A stretch of 10,629 bases of DNA, from positions 1 through 10,629 of the forward strand of contig JBDTLH010000373.1 in assembly GCA_039934875.1 (NCBI GenBank). Reading direction: 5' to 3'. Source of the stretch: JBDTLH01 sp039934875 (GTDB taxonomy: Bacteria; Acidobacteriota; Terriglobia; Terriglobales; Acidobacteriaceae). The translations under genes and the position numbers were made by a program. Positions 7,251 through 10,629 of this stretch are shown piece by piece. The notes under the pieces are model-generated. The model did no database searches and was not told the origin of the DNA. It saw nothing but the letters and a program-made list of their open reading frames with translations. Position 1 is the stretch's first letter; the number at the start of each line of letters is the position of its first letter.

Positions 7251-8270
7251 ATGAGAGTTGAAACCCTCATCTCCGAACCACTGTTCGATTCTCCACAGCC
7301 TCCGGCCAAACAAAGCTGTATCGCGTGTGGGAGCGTCCGCGCAGTCGAGTTTCTGCAGGCGCCTGATCGCTTTCATGGCCAGACGGAGCGCTATTCGCTT
7401 TTGCGTTGCTCCTCCTGTGCATTCGTGTGGCTGGACAATCCGCCGCCGCCGAAGCAATTGGCCAGGCACTATGGTCCTCTCTATGACAGCTTCATCCGAA
7501 AGGCAACCGAAGTCGCTCCTGAAAGCCACTGGAGCTCAGCCCGCAAGGGATTGTTGGGACATAAACAGGGCGGTGCGCTGCTAGATCTAGGGTGTGGCGC
7601 AGGATCATTTCTTAATTCGATTCAGGGGCCGGAGTGGCAGCTCTTCGGAGTTGAATTTTCATCTGAATCCGCGCAGCGCGCAGAGGCGATCACTGGCGCG
7701 AAGGTTTTCGTTGGGGAATTGTCAGACGCTCATTTCCCTGAGGCGACGTTCGATGCAATCACTTGCTTTCACGTGTTGGAGCACACCTATTGTCCCCAGC
7801 AGATAATGAACAACGTTTCTAGATGGCTGAAGCCGGGCGGTATCTTTTGTGTGCACGTGCCAAATATTGCCGCCGCCGAGGCTACCCTCTTCGGGTCTTA
7901 TTGGTATCCCCTGGAGCTGCCCCGCCACTTGTTCCATTTCTCACCTGTTTCGCTGCGAAAAATGGCGCGCTCGGCCGGCCTGCGGGAGTTGCAGCTCCGC
8001 ACCTCGAAGACCTCCTTCGTCGAGTACAGCCTCCGCTATTTCTGCGATGACCTCTTGCGGCGTCTGGGATTTAAGCGCACGCCTCTCTGCCGTGCACGAG
8101 CTCCGCATCTAGCGTGGCGTGTCATTCGCAAAGCCTCTCGGCTAACGCTGTTGCCCCTGATCAATATGATATTAAGGGCTGCGGGTGAGGGACAGATCAT
8201 CGAGGCGGTCTTCCGCAAAGACCCTGCCAACTCCGCAGACCATTTAGGGCCGGTTCGTGAATCCGACTGA
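7251..8270 (+). CDS. Class I SAM-dependent methyltransferase with N-terminal Cys4 zinc-ribbon-like motif
   Basis: A 339-residue protein. The N-terminus has two CxxC pairs, C23-IA-C26 and C53-SS-C56, in the pattern of a small zinc-binding knuckle seen in sugar and natural-product methyltransferases. The catalytic region follows: LLDLGCGAGSFL (110-121, SAM motif I), FGVEFS (132-137, acidic end of strand 2), FDAITCFHVLEH (167-178), WLKPGGIFCVHVPN (192-205) and PRHLFHFSP (224-232), all typical of the Methyltransf_23 group. The tail (about 275-325) has a basic and hydrophobic segment, perhaps membrane-associating. It likely methylates a sugar or glycan intermediate in the cytoplasm. ATG 7251 is preferred; an in-frame GTG at 7242 lies 9 bases earlier, and AAGAAG just upstream is only a weak ribosome site. 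It follows wzx after 99 bases and overlaps the next gene by 14. Confidence 0.85.
   Translation: MRVETLISEPLFDSPQPPAKQSCIACGSVRAVEFLQAPDRFHGQTERYSLLRCSSCAFVWLDNPPPPKQLARHYGPLYDSFIRKATEVAPESHWSSARKGLLGHKQGGALLDLGCGAGSFLNSIQGPEWQLFGVEFSSESAQRAEAITGAKVFVGELSDAHFPEATFDAITCFHVLEHTYCPQQIMNNVSRWLKPGGIFCVHVPNIAAAEATLFGSYWYPLELPRHLFHFSPVSLRKMARSAGLRELQLRTSKTSFVEYSLRYFCDDLLRRLGFKRTPLCRARAPHLAWRVIRKASRLTLLPLINMILRAAGEGQIIEAVFRKDPANSADHLGPVRESD
8246..8249 (+). promoter_or_regulatory. Ribosome binding site supporting GTG start of the polymerase gene
   Basis: AGGG lies 7 bases before GTG 8257, inside the end of the methyltransferase gene. The alternative ATG at 8317 has no such site, which favours the GTG and an overlap of 14 bases between the two genes. 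Confidence 0.5.
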
Positions 8271-9627
8271 CCATTTTTTCGGAGGCGGAGGCCAGACCGA
8301 TCTCAGTCCGGTAACTATGGCGATTGCCGCCGTAGCCGCGTTGCTGATTGCAGTGCTTCCCAGGCGCTACGTGCTGGTTCCGCTCATCGTCTCGTGCATT
8401 CTACTTCCGCTGGAGCAGCAAGTCGTGGTCGCGGGCATCCACTTGCCCGTGGCAAGGCTGTTGATCTTAGTTGGATTATTACGGTTGTGCATGCTCGGCG
8501 ACGCCGGCAGGACTGTATGGACGCAAGTTGACAAGCTGTTCTTTGCCTTCTGTGTCTCCAATGTCATTACTTATGTGATTCTCTGGGGCGAGGTCGGAGC
8601 ATTGATTAACCGGCTTGGCTTTTTTTTCAACGCCATGGGGATGTATCTTCTGGTCAGAAAATTGATCGCCACCAGAGAAGACCTTGACCGCTTAACAAAA
8701 ACCCTGGTCTGGGTCTTCGCGGCCATCGCGCTTAGCATGGCGTTTGAACTCGCGACCGGCCGCAATCTCATCTCCATTCTTGGAGGCGTACCCGCGGCCA
8801 GTGTTATCCGCGAAGGCAAGATACGCGCTCAAGGACCGTTTTCGCATCCGCTAACGGGCGGCGCCATCGGAGCTTCATTGCTGTGCCTGGCATACGGCCT
8901 CTGGTGGCAGGACAAGAAGAACAAGGTCACCGCCGCCACTGGAGTACTGGCAGCGCTGGTGATCAGCGTAGCCGCCAGTTCGAGCACCTCTTCGCTTACC
9001 TTCGCAGCCGGCCTTGTGGCCCTCGCGGCATGGCGCTGGCGAAGCCAGTTACATTCCTTCTGGTGGGGATTGACCGGTGTGCTGATCATCCTCCACATCT
9101 GCATGAAGGCCCCGGTCTGGGCCCTGATTGCTCGCATCGATCTGACTGGTTCCTCTTCCGGTTATCACCGCTATATCCTGGTGGACCAATTCATCCGCAG
9201 ATTCGGGGAGTGGTGGCTCTTCGGTACTCTCACCACAGCCAACTGGGGCAGTGACGCCTGGGACACTATCAACTCCTACGTGGCAGCCGGCACCAGCGGC
9301 GGACTGATAAATTTTGTGCTGTTCGTCGCGGTCCTCGTGGTTGCTTGTCGCCGGTTGAAGGATAAGAGGGTCGCCTCATCCCATGATCCGGCATTGGCGC
9401 GCCGGTGCTGGGTCCTCTCCGCCCTGATCTTTACCCATTCGGTGGCTTTCTTTGGCATCGCCTACTTCGACCAGAGCCAGTTCGTCTGGTACGCGGAATT
9501 GGCTATGGTCAGCAGCGTATTGATGTTGCAGCCCGCCGTGCAAGCCAAGTCCGCGCGCTCGCGCGTTCATTACTATCCGCCTGACGCCCCGTTCCTCCTG
9601 GAGAATGAGAGACACAGCCTTGTATAA
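8257..9627 (+). CDS. Wzy / O-antigen-ligase-like polysaccharide polymerase
   Basis: A 456-residue polytopic membrane protein with about 10-12 hydrophobic segments (for example 20-35, 38-52, 63-80, 93-110, 148-165, 200-216, 226-240, 268-284, 345-364, 385-402). The large loop between segments has RAQGPFSHPLTGGAIGA (190-206), which resembles the Arg/His loop of O-antigen ligase/polymerase proteins, and GYHRYILVDQFIRRFGEWWLFG (302-323), followed by INSYVAAGTSGGLINF (338-353), a typical late-family signature (N-x-Y...G-GL). Such proteins join undecaprenyl-linked repeat units into polymer in the periplasm; some ligate glycan to lipid A core or protein instead, and sequence alone cannot decide. The flippase in the same cluster favours Wzy polymerase. 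GTG 8257 is supported by AGGG upstream; ATG 8317 would remove a Gly-rich N-terminus before the first membrane helix. Overlap with both neighbours suggests translational coupling. Confidence 0.8.
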   Translation: MNPTDHFFGGGGQTDLSPVTMAIAAVAALLIAVLPRRYVLVPLIVSCILLPLEQQVVVAGIHLPVARLLILVGLLRLCMLGDAGRTVWTQVDKLFFAFCVSNVITYVILWGEVGALINRLGFFFNAMGMYLLVRKLIATREDLDRLTKTLVWVFAAIALSMAFELATGRNLISILGGVPAASVIREGKIRAQGPFSHPLTGGAIGASLLCLAYGLWWQDKKNKVTAATGVLAALVISVAASSSTSSLTFAAGLVALAAWRWRSQLHSFWWGLTGVLIILHICMKAPVWALIARIDLTGSSSGYHRYILVDQFIRRFGEWWLFGTLTTANWGSDAWDTINSYVAAGTSGGLINFVLFVAVLVVACRRLKDKRVASSHDPALARRCWVLSALIFTHSVAFFGIAYFDQSQFVWYAELAMVSSVLMLQPAVQAKSARSRVHYYPPDAPFLLENERHSLV

Positions 9628-10609
9628 GCAAGCTACTGATCGTCAAGATTCGCTTCCGCTGATTTCCGTCGTGATTGTCTCGTGGAACGCGAAGAGATAC
9701 GTGGACGAATGTCTGTCCTCGCTGTATTCCGACCGTCAGGTATGTTTTGAGGTGATCGTCGTGGACAACGGCTCCTCGGATGGAACGCCAGAGATGGTCT
9801 GCGCAAGCTATCCCCAGGCCCGGCTAGTGCGGAACTCTGAAAACCTGGGCTTCGCCCGAGCCAACAACATCGGCATCGAGATCAGCCGGGGCAAATATCT
9901 GTTCCTCATCAACTCCGACGTCAATGTTCCACCCGGCTGCCTCTCCCGCCTCCTCTCCTATATGGAAGAGCATCCGGAAATTGGCTTGCTCGGACCGCAA
10001 ATGCGAGGGGCGGACGGCAGCGTGCGGCGCTCCTGCATGCGTCTGCCCACGGTGGCAAATGCATTTTGCCGGACCTTTGCCATAGATATGCTCACAAAAA
10101 ATGCTTCCGGCTTGCGCTCCCAGCTCATGCTGGATTTCAGCCACGACAAGATCGCGGATGTCGAGGTGCTGAACGGCTGGTTCTGGGTTGTCCGCCGCCA
10201 GGCCCTCGATCAAGTCGGGCTCTTAGACCCGCGTTTCTTTATTTACGCGGAGGACCTCGACTGGTGCCACCGCTTCAGAAAAGCTGGATGGCGCTTGGTC
10301 TTCTACCCCGAAGCCTACGCTGTGCACTATGGCGGCAGCAGCTCTGCCGCGGCCCCGGTGAGGTTCTACACCGAAATGTATCGCGCAAACCTGCAGTATT
10401 GGAATAAACACCACACCCCCCTCGGAGTGGCTGCCTTCATTCTGCTATCGCTCATTCATCAGCTCCTTCGAATCACCGGATACTCCGCTCTCTTCCTCCT
10501 CCGTCCCGCATCACGCAGACAAGCGCTGTATAAAATCCGGCGCAGCGGGGCCTTGCTCTTCTCCATGGTAGGACGGCCCTTACTCGGCAGGAGCGGTTAT
10601 GCCTCCTAA
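9605..10609 (+). CDS. Family 2 glycosyltransferase, rhamnosyltransferase (WbbL)-like
   Basis: A 334-residue protein with the full GT2 pattern: ISVVIVSWNAKRYVDECLSS (20-39), VIVVDNGSSDGT (50-61), NSENLGFARANNIGI (77-91), YLFLINSDVNVPPG (98-111, the nucleotide-sugar/metal site with NSD in place of DxD), LNGWFWVVRRQAL (189-201), and VGLLDPRFFIYAEDLDWCHRFRKAGW (204-229), which holds the ED acid-base region and the following basic helix. FYPEAYAVHYGGSS completes the WbbL/rhamnosyltransferase style. The C-terminus (about 273-300) is hydrophobic and basic and may attach the enzyme to the inner membrane. It should transfer a sugar, possibly a deoxyhexose, onto the lipid-linked repeat unit; donor specificity cannot be read from sequence. 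It starts 23 bases inside the polymerase gene; ATG 9605 has a GGAGA that is very close, and TTG 9620 is a possible later start. Confidence 0.9.
   Translation: MRDTALYKQATDRQDSLPLISVVIVSWNAKRYVDECLSSLYSDRQVCFEVIVVDNGSSDGTPEMVCASYPQARLVRNSENLGFARANNIGIEISRGKYLFLINSDVNVPPGCLSRLLSYMEEHPEIGLLGPQMRGADGSVRRSCMRLPTVANAFCRTFAIDMLTKNASGLRSQLMLDFSHDKIADVEVLNGWFWVVRRQALDQVGLLDPRFFIYAEDLDWCHRFRKAGWRLVFYPEAYAVHYGGSSSAAAPVRFYTEMYRANLQYWNKHHTPLGVAAFILLSLIHQLLRITGYSALFLLRPASRRQALYKIRRSGALLFSMVGRPLLGRSGYAS
10589..10593 (+). promoter_or_regulatory. Ribosome binding site of the next gene
   Basis: AGGAG lies 5 bases before ATG 10599, inside the end of the glycosyltransferase gene. It is the best-spaced Shine-Dalgarno in the window and indicates that another gene begins at the right edge. 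Confidence 0.6.
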
Positions 10610-10629
10610 AATGAAATGCGCCTCCCGCG
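10599..10629 (+). CDS. Start of a further gene, truncated by the window edge
   Basis: ATG 10599 opens a frame (MPPKMKCASR) that runs to the last base without a stop. It overlaps the glycosyltransferase gene by 11 bases in another frame, matching the overlap style of the preceding gene pairs. In-frame ATG 10611 is an alternative. Ten residues are too few to assign a family; context predicts another polysaccharide biosynthesis protein. Confidence 0.45.
   Translation, partial: MPPKMKCASR

Noticed and set aside
6605..7261. 218-codon plus-strand frame across the end of the flippase gene
   Set aside because: It is a shadow frame of a strong membrane-protein gene; its Cys/Arg/Gly-rich product has no domain or membrane pattern.

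Overview
The window is a plus-strand exopolysaccharide / O-antigen-like biosynthesis locus from a moderately GC-rich Gram-negative bacterium. Every convincing gene lies on the plus strand, spacing is tight, and no rRNA, tRNA, CRISPR array or insertion sequence is visible. The protein styles (large secreted deacetylase with an amidotransferase-like N-terminal part, beta-helix protein with the ending DLRGAPRPTSGAWDAGA, weak Shine-Dalgarno sites) recall soil Acidobacteria. That assignment is pattern recognition, not proof.

Left part (1-4011), polymer modification: a multidomain polysaccharide deacetylase-like protein cut by the left edge (1-1494), a compact canonical NodB/CE4 polysaccharide deacetylase (1523-2377), and a secreted right-handed parallel beta-helix protein (2500-4011) resembling polysaccharide lyases/epimerases. 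A 35-base near-perfect AT-rich inverted repeat (2404-2438) sits between the second and third genes.

Boundary (4012-4131): a perfect TATAAT hexamer directly after the beta-helix stop codon, then a perfect 10-bp GC-rich inverted repeat followed by a pyrimidine tract. This looks like a transcription-unit boundary.

Right part (4132-10629), assembly and export: a glycosyltransferase-like/methyltransferase two-domain protein (4132-5574), a Wzx-type flippase (5604-7151), a class I SAM methyltransferase with an N-terminal Cys4 zinc-ribbon-like motif (7251-8270), a Wzy/O-antigen-ligase-like polytopic protein (8257-9627) and a family 2 glycosyltransferase of the rhamnosyltransferase type (9605-10609). 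The last genes overlap, and a further gene with a good ribosome binding site starts at 10599 and runs off the right edge.

Together these fit a Wzx/Wzy-dependent pathway: lipid-linked repeat units are built and methylated in the cytoplasm, flipped by Wzx and polymerised by Wzy, and the polymer may then be deacetylated or cleaved by the left-hand enzymes. The priming glycosyl-1-phosphate transferase, chain-length regulator and outer-membrane exporter are not in this window. I see no clearly new system; the items most worth a second look are the divergent deacetylase, the GT-MT fusion and the two intergenic inverted repeats.
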